DNA of 64,000 nt from Clostridia bacterium (GTDB taxonomy: Bacteria; Bacillota; Clostridia; Christensenellales; Borkfalkiaceae), in contig JAGASM010000027.1 in the NCBI GenBank assembly GCA_017621735.1, forward strand, positions 51,185-115,184, in the 5' to 3' direction. How positions within the stretch are numbered: position 1 is the first letter of the stretch; every line of letters starts with the position of its first letter. The translations under genes and the position numbers were made by a program. Below the pieces are notes generated by a model that saw only the letters and a list, made by a program, of their open reading frames with translations, was not told the origin of the DNA and searched no databases. Shown one piece after another: positions 44,002 to 52,807 of this stretch.

Positions 44002-44030
44002 CATATTGCGTGGTGTCAAAGGAGTAGAGT

Positions 44031-44939
44031 ATGCAAAATCAAGTAAACGAAAAATCGGCGCGTGAAGTGAACGGTTGGCTCATGCTGCTTGTTACAGTTT
44101 TGGCGTTCGCGCTCGGCATTTTCCTCATCGTGTTCGGAACGGTAAACGAAGAGTGGATCTCCTTTATCGGGATTCCTATTTTGTTCGTTTCCATTATTTT
44201 TATGGCGGGATTTAAGACGCTGCAACCGAACGAAGGGTACGTTTTAACGCTTTTCGGGAAGTACTACGGCTCGATGAAGCGGGACGGGTTTTTTTGGGTA
44301 AATCCTTTCTGCTCGGCGGTCAACCCCGCGAGAAACGTAATCGGCGTTTCCAAGAAGTTGTCTTTGAAGGCGATGACGCTCAATAACGACAAGCAAAAGG
44401 TGAACGACGAAGAGGGGAATCCGATTGAAATTTCCGTCGTCGTCATTTGGCGCATTACGAACACGGCGCGCGCGGTGTTTAACGTAGATAACTACATGGC
44501 TTATATTTCTACGCAATGCGACGCTGCAATCCGTCAGGTTGCCCGTCAATATCCTTACGACGTATCTTCGAACGGCGACGAAAAATCCCTTCGCGGGTCG
44601 GCGCAAGAGGTTGCGGATATCTTAAAACAAGAGTTGCAAATGCGCGTCGAAATGGCGGGGATCGAAATCATTGAAGCGCGTATTTCCCACCTTGCGTATG
44701 CTCCTGAAATCGCGGCGGCAATGTTGCAACGCCAACAAGCGAGCGCGATTATCGCGGCGCGCCAAAAGATCGTCGACGGTGCCGTTTCTATGGTAAAAAT
44801 GGCGCTTGATCGCCTTTCGGAAGATAATATCGTAGAATTAGACGACGAGAGAAAGGCGCAAATGGTAAGCAACTTACTCGTTGTCCTTTGCGGAAATAAG
44901 GACGCGCAACCGATTGTCAACAGCGGAACGATTTATTAA
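44031..44939 (+). CDS. SPFH-domain (stomatin/prohibitin-like) membrane protein
   Basis: 302 residues. Two N-terminal hydrophobic segments (residues ~15-62) are followed by an SPFH domain (TLQPNEGYVLTLFGKYYGS, KMTLNNDKQKVNDEEG-type region, VVVIWRITNTARAVFNVDNY) and an alpha-helical stretch (EIAAAMLQRQQASAIIAARQK). Such proteins form membrane microdomain assemblies. GGAG lies nine bases upstream of ATG. Next to it is a ribbon-helix-helix protein, a pairing often seen in Bacillota. Confidence 0.85.
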   Translation: MQNQVNEKSAREVNGWLMLLVTVLAFALGIFLIVFGTVNEEWISFIGIPILFVSIIFMAGFKTLQPNEGYVLTLFGKYYGSMKRDGFFWVNPFCSAVNPARNVIGVSKKLSLKAMTLNNDKQKVNDEEGNPIEISVVVIWRITNTARAVFNVDNYMAYISTQCDAAIRQVARQYPYDVSSNGDEKSLRGSAQEVADILKQELQMRVEMAGIEIIEARISHLAYAPEIAAAMLQRQQASAIIAARQKIVDGAVSMVKMALDRLSEDNIVELDDERKAQMVSNLLVVLCGNKDAQPIVNSGTIY

Positions 44940-44946
44940 GCGGTGC

Positions 44947-45132
44947 ATGATGGAACAGGCGAAAAACGACAATAAAAATAAAAAGCAAGTGCCGTTGCGC
45001 CTTTCTTCCAAGTTGTACGCCGAACTTACGGCGTGGGCGGAGGACGATTTTCGTTCGCTCAACGGACAAATAGAATACCTCTTGACGGAGTGTTTGAAAC
45101 GGCGAAAGAAGGAGGGGAACGATGACGTTTGA
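44947..45132 (+). CDS. Arc-like ribbon-helix-helix protein
   Basis: About 61 residues. QVPLRLSSKLYAELTAWAED reads as the beta-strand and first helix of a ribbon-helix-helix DNA-binding fold, and RSLNGQIEYLLTECLKRR as the second helix. The likely start is ATG 44947 or 44950. It may bind the repeats upstream of the SPFH gene, but an Arc-like domain tied to the SPFH complex has also been seen in this context. It overlaps the next gene by 11 bases. Confidence 0.7.
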   Translation: MMEQAKNDNKNKKQVPLRLSSKLYAELTAWAEDDFRSLNGQIEYLLTECLKRRKKEGNDDV

Positions 45133-45796
45133 CGAATACGTAAAAACGGAAGAGTTTTCCCGCGCGCTGGCGACGTATCGGCGTAAAAAAAGGGGATGGG
45201 CGGTCGTTACCATTTTTGCGATGAGCGGAATTGCCCTGTGCGCGGTCATCGCCTTGGTCCTTGAAATTTTCGGTGAAGAGCGGGTAGCGGCAAGTAGAGC
45301 ACTTTCGATTCTTGAACTCGTTTTTTTGATTGCGGGAACGTTATTTATTCTATTGCTATCCGTTTCGAGCGTGCGCGCGCGTTACATGCAGTATCAACCG
45401 GAAAAAGCATTGCTTCCCGCCGCAAATCTCCGTTTTCAAGGAGTAGAGTGGAATTCCTTTTTCGAGGGGGACGCTTTCAGTTTGACGTTGACCGTTGCGG
45501 AGAATGCTCAACTTGACGCCGTATCTTGTACCCTCAAAGGGCGAGGCGGAGAGTTTGCGTTTTCTCTTTACGAGTTTTCCGATCTTGACGCGGACGGGGC
45601 CGTTTCCTTGATTGTTGGGGCGGTCGTCCCTTGGGCAAGGGATCGTATGGAAAGAGGAAAAACCGTTCGTTCTCTCCGTATTTTCGTAACAAAAAAGGGA
45701 AAAGAAGGTCGGCCGTCGGAAGTTCGTTTGATTTCGGATGGAAGGTTTAGCGGGCTTGCAAAACGCGTATTGCGTATGGCGCAATCACAAAATTAA
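45122..45796 (+). CDS. Membrane protein of unknown function
   Basis: 224 residues starting at ATG behind GGAGGGG. Two hydrophobic segments (about residues 26-47 and 62-80) are followed by a beta-rich soluble region with no recognised motif (QYQPEKALLPAANLRF, VEWNSFFEGD). It is the last gene of the SPFH operon, before a strong terminator. Confidence 0.5.
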   Translation: MTFDEYVKTEEFSRALATYRRKKRGWAVVTIFAMSGIALCAVIALVLEIFGEERVAASRALSILELVFLIAGTLFILLLSVSSVRARYMQYQPEKALLPAANLRFQGVEWNSFFEGDAFSLTLTVAENAQLDAVSCTLKGRGGEFAFSLYEFSDLDADGAVSLIVGAVVPWARDRMERGKTVRSLRIFVTKKGKEGRPSEVRLISDGRFSGLAKRVLRMAQSQN

Positions 45797-45826
45797 AAAA
45801 ATCCCCTCGGATACCGAGGGGATTTT
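45795..45826. terminator. Terminator after the SPFH operon
   Basis: ATCCCCTCGG and CCGAGGGGAT form a perfect 10-bp stem around ATA, with A7 before and T4 after. Confidence 0.85.
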
Positions 45827-45845
45827 CAGTGTAGCCTTTCGCGAA

Positions 45846-45985
45846 GAAAAACCACCACTTGAAGCGGTGATATAATAAAGTTTTAGCAAAAGCATTCCTC
45901 CTGTGATGTAATAAAGTGGGGTTGTCGACCACAAATAAAAAACGCAGGAGGATTCATCATGACTTACAGTACGTCTTTTCGATAG
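45846..45985 (+). mobile_element. Left-end relic of an IS200/IS605-type element
   Basis: A short imperfect hairpin (ACCACCACTTGAAGCGGTGAT, split as CCACTT/AAGCGG) is followed by an inverted repeat CCTCCTGTG (45897) / CGCAGGAGG (45943). The right arm of this repeat is the ribosome binding site of an ATG at 45959. That frame ends after eight codons (MTYSTSFR). The layout and several bases match the segment at 63873-64000. Everything after the first codons is gone and the relic abuts the 3' end of potD on the other strand. Confidence 0.55.
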
Positions 45986-47574
45986 GGTTCTTGTTTGACT
46001 TTTACGTAACCTTTTTTCGGTTTTGTGCGGAAAAAGTCAATTTTGTTTCCGAATTTTATCAACAGAAAAAAGGCGGTAATCGCAACAATGCTTACGCAAA
46101 TGACCGCGATCGCCCATGCGTCTAATTCGGCGCCCTTTACCTGTGCCCACAATTCGTTGATGCGTTCGTAAGTTTCCGTATCGAAATAATCCATAACGCT
46201 GCAACGGAGCATGACGTCTTCGGGGGGATACTGTGCAAACAGTTGGCGCGACAGTTGATCTTCGTACGTTACGATTTCCGCGTCGTATCCGAAGAAATAA
46301 CTCAAATCATATGGAACACCTTCGTCGCCTTCTTCTATACCGTACATATAGTCGATATATTCGAGAACTTCATCGGAGGCAATAGCGGAAGTGTAGCCGA
46401 TGTAATACATATTGCGAATGGCATTGTACGGCATCGAGAGGAAATTGACGAATGCATGCGCCGCTTGTACCGTTTCTTCCGTGCGGTTTTCGTCTTTGGG
46501 CATTACCCAACCGTCAAACCAAAGGTTTGCGCACTCTTGCGGAACGAAGTATTTGAGGATTACGTCCTCTTCTTCCGCAAGGTCAATGGCGTAAACGGCG
46601 TCGCCGCTCCAAGCAAAGTTAAGGGAGATGATGCCCTTTACGAGGTCTGATTTTCCCGTGTCCGTTTCAAATCCGTACAAGTTATCCTTCATGGAAAGTA
46701 ATATTTCTTGTACGCCTTGCACCGACTGTTCGTCCGTGCGGTTCATAATTTCCGCAATTTTATTCGTGTATTCTTCGTCGGAAAGATTCCCTGATTCGTG
46801 TAAGGATCGAAGGGAGAGGAGTTCTTCTTCGTACAAAATAGCAAGTCCTACAAAATAACTGTCCCGAACGTTATCTTTTGTGGTAACTTCGTTTTGATAC
46901 GACTTGTTAAGCATGACGTTCCAGTTTATAAGGTCGTCCTCGTCCGCTGTTTCGGGGTTGTAAATCATCCCCGTCGTTCCCCACATATATCCTGCCGCAT
47001 AGTCGCGCCAAAGGTGATCCGTTTGATTTCCGCTTTCGTCCGTTACGGTTACCGTATGCGAGGTGAAAACGTTGTCGATAAAGGGGGATACGTTTCTTGC
47101 GTAATGATTGTCTTCGTTTTCTTGATCGAAGAAGGACTCGGGATAGGGAACGAGCATGTTCTCCGCGGCGAGTTTCATAATCATATACTCGGAGGGGCAA
47201 ATCAAATCGTACGTATCGCCGAGTTTTAACTGATTGTACATGTCTTCATTGGTGCCGAAGGTGGAGTATTCCACCGTGATCGGCGTTCCGTACTTGTGTT
47301 CGTACCAACGTTCAAAATCGTTGAGAAGGGAAGGGGCGCTTTCGTCCACTTCGCTTCCGAACGTCTGCAAATTCCACGCTTTGTAGTCATCGTGGATCAT
47401 ACCGTCGATTTCGTCGTAGACGTAAGAATCTTCTCCGCCTTCGTCAATATATTCTTCCCAACTGTATACGCGTAAGCGAATGGGTTTTTCCTCTCCGCAC
47501 CCACTTGCAAATGCAAGGGTGGGAAGAAGGAGGAATCCTGCCGTCGCAATACTCAAAATGCGCTTTCCGTTCAT
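45964..47574 (-). CDS. potD: Spermidine/putrescine-binding lipoprotein with C-terminal membrane helix
   Basis: 536 residues, clearly longer than usual PotD (~350). A lipoprotein signal ends at the lipobox-like FASGC (Cys near residue 29). A solute-binding domain follows (RVYSWEEYIDEGG, YDLICPSEYMIMKL, WDGWVMPK-like LWFDGWVMPKDENR). At about residue 485-510 an extra hydrophobic helix (AWAIAVICVSIVAITAFFLL) precedes a basic tail. The receptor would be tethered at both ends. Its ATG directly abuts the potC TAA. The C-terminal codons lie against an IS relic. Confidence 0.9.
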   Translation of the reverse strand: MNGKRILSIATAGFLLLPTLAFASGCGEEKPIRLRVYSWEEYIDEGGEDSYVYDEIDGMIHDDYKAWNLQTFGSEVDESAPSLLNDFERWYEHKYGTPITVEYSTFGTNEDMYNQLKLGDTYDLICPSEYMIMKLAAENMLVPYPESFFDQENEDNHYARNVSPFIDNVFTSHTVTVTDESGNQTDHLWRDYAAGYMWGTTGMIYNPETADEDDLINWNVMLNKSYQNEVTTKDNVRDSYFVGLAILYEEELLSLRSLHESGNLSDEEYTNKIAEIMNRTDEQSVQGVQEILLSMKDNLYGFETDTGKSDLVKGIISLNFAWSGDAVYAIDLAEEEDVILKYFVPQECANLWFDGWVMPKDENRTEETVQAAHAFVNFLSMPYNAIRNMYYIGYTSAIASDEVLEYIDYMYGIEEGDEGVPYDLSYFFGYDAEIVTYEDQLSRQLFAQYPPEDVMLRCSVMDYFDTETYERINELWAQVKGAELDAWAIAVICVSIVAITAFFLLIKFGNKIDFFRTKPKKGYVKVKQEPYRKDVL

Positions 47575-48369
47575 TTAGCGTTCCTCCTTTTTCTTACCGA
47601 TGAGGTTCGCGGCGACGACCGTTGCTACAATTACAACAAAGATGATCGTCGTCAAAGCCCAAAAGGAGGAGAGGGTAACCGCCGTATGCGCGTTTCCCTT
47701 TGTCGTCGCGTTGTATACGTAGGTGGAAATGGTGTTGAACGTCGAGGGCTTACAGTAACTCGTTACGATATAATCGTCGAGCGAAAGGGTGATTGCAAGC
47801 ATGAATCCCGAAATAACTCCGGGGATGATTTGCGGAAGTACGACCTTAAACAATGCCTTTGCGGGGCTTGCGCCGAGGTCGAGCGCCGCTTCGTACAAAC
47901 TGTTATCCATTTGTTTGAGTTTTGGCATAATAGAAAGAACGACGAAGGGGGCGCAAATGACCATATGACCGATGAGTAGGGTAAAGAAAGATTTTTCAAT
48001 GCCCACAACGACGAAGGTGATTGCAAGCGCAAGTGCCGTTACGATTTCCGCATTGATAATCGGGATTTGCGAAACGCCGTTCAGCGCTGTCTTTACTCGC
48101 CGCTTGCTGTAATAGATGCCGAGCGCCCCCGCCGTTCCTAAAACGGTGGAAAGAATTGCGGCGCTAAACGCAAGGAGTAAGGTATTCCCGATCATTTCCA
48201 AAATTGCTTCGTCGGTAAAGAGGGTGATATAATGCCGAAAGGAAAATTCTCCCCAAGTGCCGATAATGTCGGCGGAGTTAAAACTGTACACGGCGAGTAG
48301 CAAAATAGGCGCGTAGAGGAGAAAAAGAATGAGCCCGATATACGTCGCTTTGAAGCATTTTTTCATCAT
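47575..48369 (-). CDS. potC: Polyamine ABC transporter permease PotC
   Basis: 264 residues with six predicted membrane segments. The EAA loop is visible as EAALDLGASPAKALFKVVLPQIIPG near residue 155, which contacts the ATPase. It overlaps potB by four bases and runs into potD without a gap. Confidence 0.92.
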   Translation of the reverse strand: MMKKCFKATYIGLILFLLYAPILLLAVYSFNSADIIGTWGEFSFRHYITLFTDEAILEMIGNTLLLAFSAAILSTVLGTAGALGIYYSKRRVKTALNGVSQIPIINAEIVTALALAITFVVVGIEKSFFTLLIGHMVICAPFVVLSIMPKLKQMDNSLYEAALDLGASPAKALFKVVLPQIIPGVISGFMLAITLSLDDYIVTSYCKPSTFNTISTYVYNATTKGNAHTAVTLSSFWALTTIIFVVIVATVVAANLIGKKKEER

Positions 48370-49157
48370 AAGTTTGCCCCCCTAACGTTTTCTTCCGATT
48401 GAAATCCGCCTGTAAGCATTGTCGAGGTAAATACGACGATAAGGAGAATGAGAGCGATCATCGAGCCCATATGCCAATCGCTGCCGAAATACGTTTCAAT
48501 AAATTTTCCGATGATGGTAATTTTTGAGTTACCGAGCATGTCGGAAACGACGTAGTTGGTCATGGACGGCAAAAATACCATGGTAATTCCGCTCATAATT
48601 CCGGGCATGGAAAGGGGAAGGGTAACGCGTGTAAACGTCGTAAATGCGTTTCCTCCAAGGTCGGCGCTCGCTTCGTAGAGAGAATTGTCAATTTTAACGA
48701 GCGTATTGTAAAGGGGTAAGATCATAAAGGGAAGAAAGTCGTAGACCATTCCCAAAATGGTATTAAAGTAGTTTGCTTCGCCCAAAAGACCGATCCAGTT
48801 CAAAAGTTCGCGAATGGCGTTGACGCGCAAGACGAAGTTGATCCACATCGGCGTAACGAAGAGCATCAAGATAACGCTCTTTTTCTTCATTTTGCTCCGT
48901 GCAAGAATGAGGGCGACGGGATATGCAATGACAAGACAGCACACCGTCGTAATGAGCGCGATGACGAGCGAGTAGACGATGGTGCTCAACTTTGTCGGGT
49001 CGGAAAAAAACTTGGCAAAGTTCATGACCGAAAAATGATTTTCTTGGTCGGTAAAGGCGTAAAATACGATGACAAGCATCGGAATTACGACGAAAAAGAG
49101 GAGGAAAACGGCATACGGAATTCCGAGAGTTTTCCTCGAAAAACGCAAACGTTTCAT
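48366..49157 (-). CDS. potB: Polyamine ABC transporter permease PotB
   Basis: 263 residues, six membrane segments. The EAA loop reads [20 protein letters not shown] near residue 163. It pairs with PotC to form the channel. It overlaps potA by four bases. Confidence 0.92.
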   Translation of the reverse strand: MKRLRFSRKTLGIPYAVFLLFFVVIPMLVIVFYAFTDQENHFSVMNFAKFFSDPTKLSTIVYSLVIALITTVCCLVIAYPVALILARSKMKKKSVILMLFVTPMWINFVLRVNAIRELLNWIGLLGEANYFNTILGMVYDFLPFMILPLYNTLVKIDNSLYEASADLGGNAFTTFTRVTLPLSMPGIMSGITMVFLPSMTNYVVSDMLGNSKITIIGKFIETYFGSDWHMGSMIALILLIVVFTSTMLTGGFQSEENVRGANL

Positions 49158-50665
49158 CTTTTTTTGTCCTCCGTGTTCTTTAAGGTCAAGCGAATCTTAT
49201 CCTTTGGAACGACGACGGAAACGCGGTCGTTTTCATTCCACAAGTCGTCGGTTGCAAACACGAAATCTTCTTCGTCTTCGCCATCCGTACGGACGATGAG
49301 GCGGTAATGGTCGCCCTTGTAGATGATGGATATAATATTCCCCGTCGTGCCGCCGACCTCTTCGTCGTCGCTGATGGAGACGTCGTAAAGCCCGACCTCA
49401 ACGGTAACTTCCGTTCCCGTCAAGTCAATTTGTTCTCCCGTTGCGGTAACGAGGTAATCCTCTTCGTCGATATGGCTTCCGGGATAAAGTTGGGTAACGT
49501 CGCATTCAAATTCTCCGTCTGCAAATTCAACCGTGTTGCGCTTTGTAATAACGCCGTCAAAGACGTTGGAGGTATACTTCGGCTTCATAAGATGAATTTC
49601 TTGTGCGGGAATTTTCATGCCGATGACTTCGCCGACCTTTCGGCATTCGGTGCTTTGAATGACGACTTCGTATTTCCCGACTTGGACGGTAATTTCGTAA
49701 TGGATTCCCTTGAATACGACGGAAATGACTTTTCCTTTGATCGTGCCTTCTTCGGGAGTGCACATGACGATGTCTTCGGGGCGAACGACGACGTCCACCT
49801 TCTCGTTGCGTTCAAAGTCGTCTACGCAGTCAAACGTTTTTCCGCAAAATTTTACCCGTCTGTCGCCGACGATCGTGCCGTTAAAGATGTTGCTTTCGCC
49901 GATAAAGTCTGCAACGAACGTATTTGCAGGCTCGTTATATATGTCGGTAGGGGTGCCGATTTGCTGTACGACGCCGTCCGCCATGACGACGATGGTATCC
50001 GACATCGTAAGCGCTTCTTCTTGGTCGTGCGTAACGTAAATAAAGGTGATTCCCAACCGCTTATGCATCTCTTTGAGTTCGATTTGCATTTCTTTGCGCA
50101 TTTTTAAGTCAAGCGCGCCGAGCGGCTCGTCCAAAAGGAGGATTTCCGGCTCGTTGACGATGGCGCGCGCGATGGCAACGCGTTGTTGCTGACCGCCCGA
50201 AAGGGTAGCAACGGAGCGTTTTTCAAAGCCTTCCAAATCGACGAGGGCGAGCGCTTTTTTTACTTTTGCGGCAATTTCCGCTTTGGAGAGTTTTTCTACC
50301 TTTTGATATTCTTCTCCCTTTTCGTTGCGGTAGGTATTGACGACCTTTTTCATGCGCAATCCAAACGCAATGTTTTCAAAAATATTCAAATGAGGGAAGA
50401 GCGCGTACCGCTGAAATACGGTATTTACGGGGCGCTTGTTGGGAGGGAGAAGGGAAATATCCTTTCCGTTGAGCAAAATTTTTCCTTCCGACGGAAGGTC
50501 AAACCCCGCAATCATACGCAAAGTGGTCGTTTTTCCGCAACCTGACGGGCCGAGAAAGGTGATAAATTCTCCTTTTTTTACGTAAAAACTGACGTTGTCG
50601 ATGACGAGATTGTCGTCAAAATATTTGGTAACGTTTTGCAATTCGATAATATGTTGAGAAGCCAT
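49154..50665 (-). CDS. potA: Polyamine ABC transporter ATPase PotA, enlarged C-terminus
   Basis: 503 residues against the usual ~350-380. Walker A is [12 protein letters not shown], signature [14 protein letters not shown], Walker [13 protein letters not shown], and the H-loop is in [12 protein letters not shown]. After the ATPase come two TOBE-like beta domains instead of one: residues ~300-365 ([20 protein letters not shown]) and ~430-495 ([20 protein letters not shown]). An acidic insertion separates them. The extra domain may sense a ligand. Second gene of the operon. Confidence 0.92.
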   Translation of the reverse strand: MASQHIIELQNVTKYFDDNLVIDNVSFYVKKGEFITFLGPSGCGKTTTLRMIAGFDLPSEGKILLNGKDISLLPPNKRPVNTVFQRYALFPHLNIFENIAFGLRMKKVVNTYRNEKGEEYQKVEKLSKAEIAAKVKKALALVDLEGFEKRSVATLSGGQQQRVAIARAIVNEPEILLLDEPLGALDLKMRKEMQIELKEMHKRLGITFIYVTHDQEEALTMSDTIVVMADGVVQQIGTPTDIYNEPANTFVADFIGESNIFNGTIVGDRRVKFCGKTFDCVDDFERNEKVDVVVRPEDIVMCTPEEGTIKGKVISVVFKGIHYEITVQVGKYEVVIQSTECRKVGEVIGMKIPAQEIHLMKPKYTSNVFDGVITKRNTVEFADGEFECDVTQLYPGSHIDEEDYLVTATGEQIDLTGTEVTVEVGLYDVSISDDEEVGGTTGNIISIIYKGDHYRLIVRTDGEDEEDFVFATDDLWNENDRVSVVVPKDKIRLTLKNTEDKKR

Positions 50666-50683
50666 GGTTTTCTCCTTCGTGTA

Positions 50684-51220
50684 TTAAAAGTTGGGGGGTG
50701 TGGATATCCACAAAAATTTCGCTTTTGTCTTTCCGCGATTGACGATATAATGTTCTTTGTTCGGGGTGAAATAGAAACTTTCCCCCTTTTTTAAGGGATA
50801 TCGCTTATTTTGTTTGACAACGGCGATTTTTCCTTCGAGGACAAAGCCGAATTCTTCCCCTTCGTGAGGGAAGTCCACGGCGGTTGCCGCGTTCGGCTCG
50901 AGTTGGACGAGAACGGGTTCCATCGCGTTTTTTTGCGCGTTGGGAATTACCCAATTCCAAACCATGCCTTCCGACTGTTTTTCAATATATTCCGATTCGG
51001 TGAAAACGATCTTCTCTTCCGCTTCTTCATGGAAAAAATCGGATAGGTTACTGCCGAGTGCATTTAGCAAATCGCATAGGGTGGCGATAGAGGGGCTCGT
51101 TAGGTCGTTTTCAAGTTGGGAGATGTAACCTTTCGTCAATTCGCACCGATCGGCAAGTTCTTCTTGCGTTAGATTTTTTTGCTGTCGCATTTCGCGAATT
51201 TTTACGCCGAGCAGTTCCAT
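50684..51220 (-). CDS. HTH-cupin transcriptional regulator of the pot operon
   Basis: 178 residues. An N-terminal XRE-type helix-turn-helix (MRQQKNLTQEELADRCELTK, GYISQLEN) is followed by a cupin domain (DFPHEGEEFGFVLEGK, YFTPNKEHYIVNRG). This is the PuuR/SinR-like layout often placed before polyamine transporter genes. It probably represses its own operon and responds to polyamines; that is an inference from position. Confidence 0.85.
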   Translation of the reverse strand: MELLGVKIREMRQQKNLTQEELADRCELTKGYISQLENDLTSPSIATLCDLLNALGSNLSDFFHEEAEEKIVFTESEYIEKQSEGMVWNWVIPNAQKNAMEPVLVQLEPNAATAVDFPHEGEEFGFVLEGKIAVVKQNKRYPLKKGESFYFTPNKEHYIVNRGKTKAKFLWISTPPNF

Positions 51221-51251
51221 TTTTTCCTCCCGAATAAATTACATAAAATAA

Positions 51252-51265
51252 ACTAAAAGTTTAGT
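51252..51265. promoter_or_regulatory. Operator-like palindrome in the pot operon leader
   Basis: ACTAAA and TTTAGT flank AG, and TAAAC/GTTTA half-sites lie on either side. The palindrome stands between the promoter and the regulator gene start, a natural place for autorepression. Confidence 0.5.
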
Positions 51266-51285
51266 AAAAATAAACCAACGAGATG

Positions 51286-51314
51286 AGTATAATATATTTT
51301 GTCGCGCGTGTCAA
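51286..51314 (-). promoter_or_regulatory. Promoter of the pot operon
   Basis: On the minus strand TTGACA and TATACT are 17 bp apart, upstream of the cupin regulator gene. Confidence 0.8.
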
Positions 51315-51356
51315 TCATATTGCGCAAAAAAATTGTTTTGCTCATAAAATAAATAC

Positions 51357-51378
51357 GGACGCCGACGCGTCCGTATTT
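51357..51378. terminator. Hairpin between rpsT and the pot operon
   Basis: ACGGACGC and GCGTCCGT form a perfect 8-bp stem, with AT-rich sequence on both sides and a T run on the plus-strand side. It could act as a second terminator. Confidence 0.45.
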
Positions 51379-51414
51379 TTCGTTTTATGAAAGAAGGGGA
51401 AGGGGAGAGAACGG

Positions 51415-51443
51415 AAAAAAGCGCCCGCTAATAGCGGACGCTC
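51415..51443 (-). terminator. Terminator of rpsT
   Basis: On the minus strand GCGTCCGC and GCGGGCGC pair around TATTA and are followed by six T. Confidence 0.8.
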
Positions 51444-51457
51444 TCATCGATTTTTTG

Positions 51458-51721
51458 TTAAGCGATCGACGCGAGTTTCTTCGCAAGTTTCGCCTTTTTG
51501 TTGTTGGCGTTGTTCTTGTGAATGATGCCCTTCGTTTCTGCAGAGTCGATTGCGGAAACGGTTTGAGGATAAAGAGCGGTTGCAGCGTCTTTATCGCCTG
51601 CGTTGACTGCCGCAAGGAACTTCTTAATCGTGGTTTTCAAAGCGGACTTAATCGCCTTGTTTTCTTGAGTTTTTTTCGCGGTAACCAAAACGCGCTTTTT
51701 AGCAGATTTAATGTTAGGCAT
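51458..51721 (-). CDS. rpsT: 30S ribosomal protein S20
   Basis: 87 residues, strongly basic, with the typical MPNIKSAKKRVLVTAKK start and the helical NKAIKSALKTTIKKF and IIHKNNANNKKAKLAKKL segments. It binds 16S rRNA early in small-subunit assembly. Own promoter, AAGGAG ribosome binding site and terminator. It is transcribed away from murI. Confidence 0.96.
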   Translation of the reverse strand: MPNIKSAKKRVLVTAKKTQENKAIKSALKTTIKKFLAAVNAGDKDAATALYPQTVSAIDSAETKGIIHKNNANNKKAKLAKKLASIA

Positions 51722-51768
51722 GGAAGATCTCCTTTCTACGTATGAATATTTCTAATAAAGTCTTTGAT

Positions 51769-51797
51769 ATTTTAGCATAAAAGAATTTGATTGTAAA
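51769..51797 (-). promoter_or_regulatory. Promoter of rpsT
   Basis: On the minus strand TTTACA and TAAAAT are separated by 17 bp, about 45 bp before the ATG. Confidence 0.65.
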
Positions 51798-51853
51798 CTG
51801 TTTTTCAACGGCAAACGGCAAATTTTTTATAAATTTTCGTGAGAGGTGGAAAA

Positions 51854-52657
51854 ATGAAAGGTAGAAAGGCGGCGGTCGGCGTATTTGACAGCGGAATCGG
51901 AGGTTTAACCGTATTAAAGAATTGCGCCGAAGTGTTCCCGCTTGCGCAGTACTATTATCTTGGGGATAACCAAAACGCGCCATACGGAGAGAGGTCGGAG
52001 GATGAAATATTTTGTTTTACCGACCGTTGCGTAAAAAAACTGATCCGCAAAAAGGTGAGCGCCGTCGTGCTCGCTTGCAATACCGCCACCGCCGTTTGCA
52101 TCGCACGATTGCGCGTAAAATATCCCGACGTTGCGTTTATCGGAACGGAACCCGCCGTACTTCCCGCCGTTCGCAAAGGGGGGAATATTCTCGTATTATG
52201 TACGCCGAAGACGGCGCATAGCCAACGTCTTTGCGGGCTTATTCAACGGGTTCCCGATGCAAAAATTACCGTTTGCGCGTGTTGTAATCTTGCAAAAGAG
52301 GTGGAGGATTGCGTAGCAAACTCTCGAACGATAGATTTATCCTCGCATCTTCCATGCGGTACGTTTGACGGTGTTGTGCTCGGCTGCACGCATTACGTTT
52401 GGTTGAAAGAAAAGATCCAAGCCTTTTACTCCTCACCCGTTTATGATGGAAACGAAGGGGTTGCTCGCCGTTTGAAAGAGGTATTTTTAGAAAAATTAGG
52501 GACGAATGACCACTTATTTCCGCAGGCGGGAAAAGAAAAGAACAAAAAGAACAAATGTTTGCAAAAAAAGAGAAAAAAGGGGGTAAAATTCCCTATTTTT
52601 CTCGGAAAATCGCGAAAAACAAACAAAAATATATACAAACAAATGTTCGTTTCATAA
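51854..52657 (+). CDS. murI: Glutamate racemase
   Basis: About 267 residues. It makes D-glutamate for peptidoglycan. GVFDSGIGGLTVLK opens the protein, and the two catalytic cysteines are in VVLACNTATA (near residue 72) and VVLGCTHYVW (near residue 180). ATG 51854 follows GAGGTGG. The last ~40 residues are a lysine-rich extension (KEKNKKNKCLQKKRKKG) absent from typical MurI, in AT-rich sequence. This may be a basic tail or the result of a lost stop. Confidence 0.88.
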   Translation: MKGRKAAVGVFDSGIGGLTVLKNCAEVFPLAQYYYLGDNQNAPYGERSEDEIFCFTDRCVKKLIRKKVSAVVLACNTATAVCIARLRVKYPDVAFIGTEPAVLPAVRKGGNILVLCTPKTAHSQRLCGLIQRVPDAKITVCACCNLAKEVEDCVANSRTIDLSSHLPCGTFDGVVLGCTHYVWLKEKIQAFYSSPVYDGNEGVARRLKEVFLEKLGTNDHLFPQAGKEKNKKNKCLQKKRKKGVKFPIFLGKSRKTNKNIYKQMFVS

Positions 52658-52732
52658 TATTTGTATTAAAAAATAGGCAAATAGGGGTGTTTTATCCCTA
52701 AAAAATAAAATTTTTTTCTCTTTTTTTCAAAA

Positions 52733-52778
52733 AAAGTGGTCAAAGGTGGTTGACAAAGGATTGAAAGAATGATACAAT
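52733..52778 (+). promoter_or_regulatory. Promoter of the division/wall cluster with MraZ-type repeats
   Basis: TTGACA (52750) and TACAAT (52773) have a 17-bp spacer. AAAGTGGT and AAGGTGGT are repeated at 10-bp spacing directly upstream of and into the -35 box, matching the known MraZ operator style of spaced GTGG repeats. Repression by MraZ is expected. The preceding 75 bases (52658-52732) are AT-rich and hold only a weak hairpin (TAGGG/CCCTA) that may end murI transcription. Confidence 0.7.
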
Positions 52779-52807
52779 AAGCACATCATACGGAAAGGTG
52801 TCCTAAT

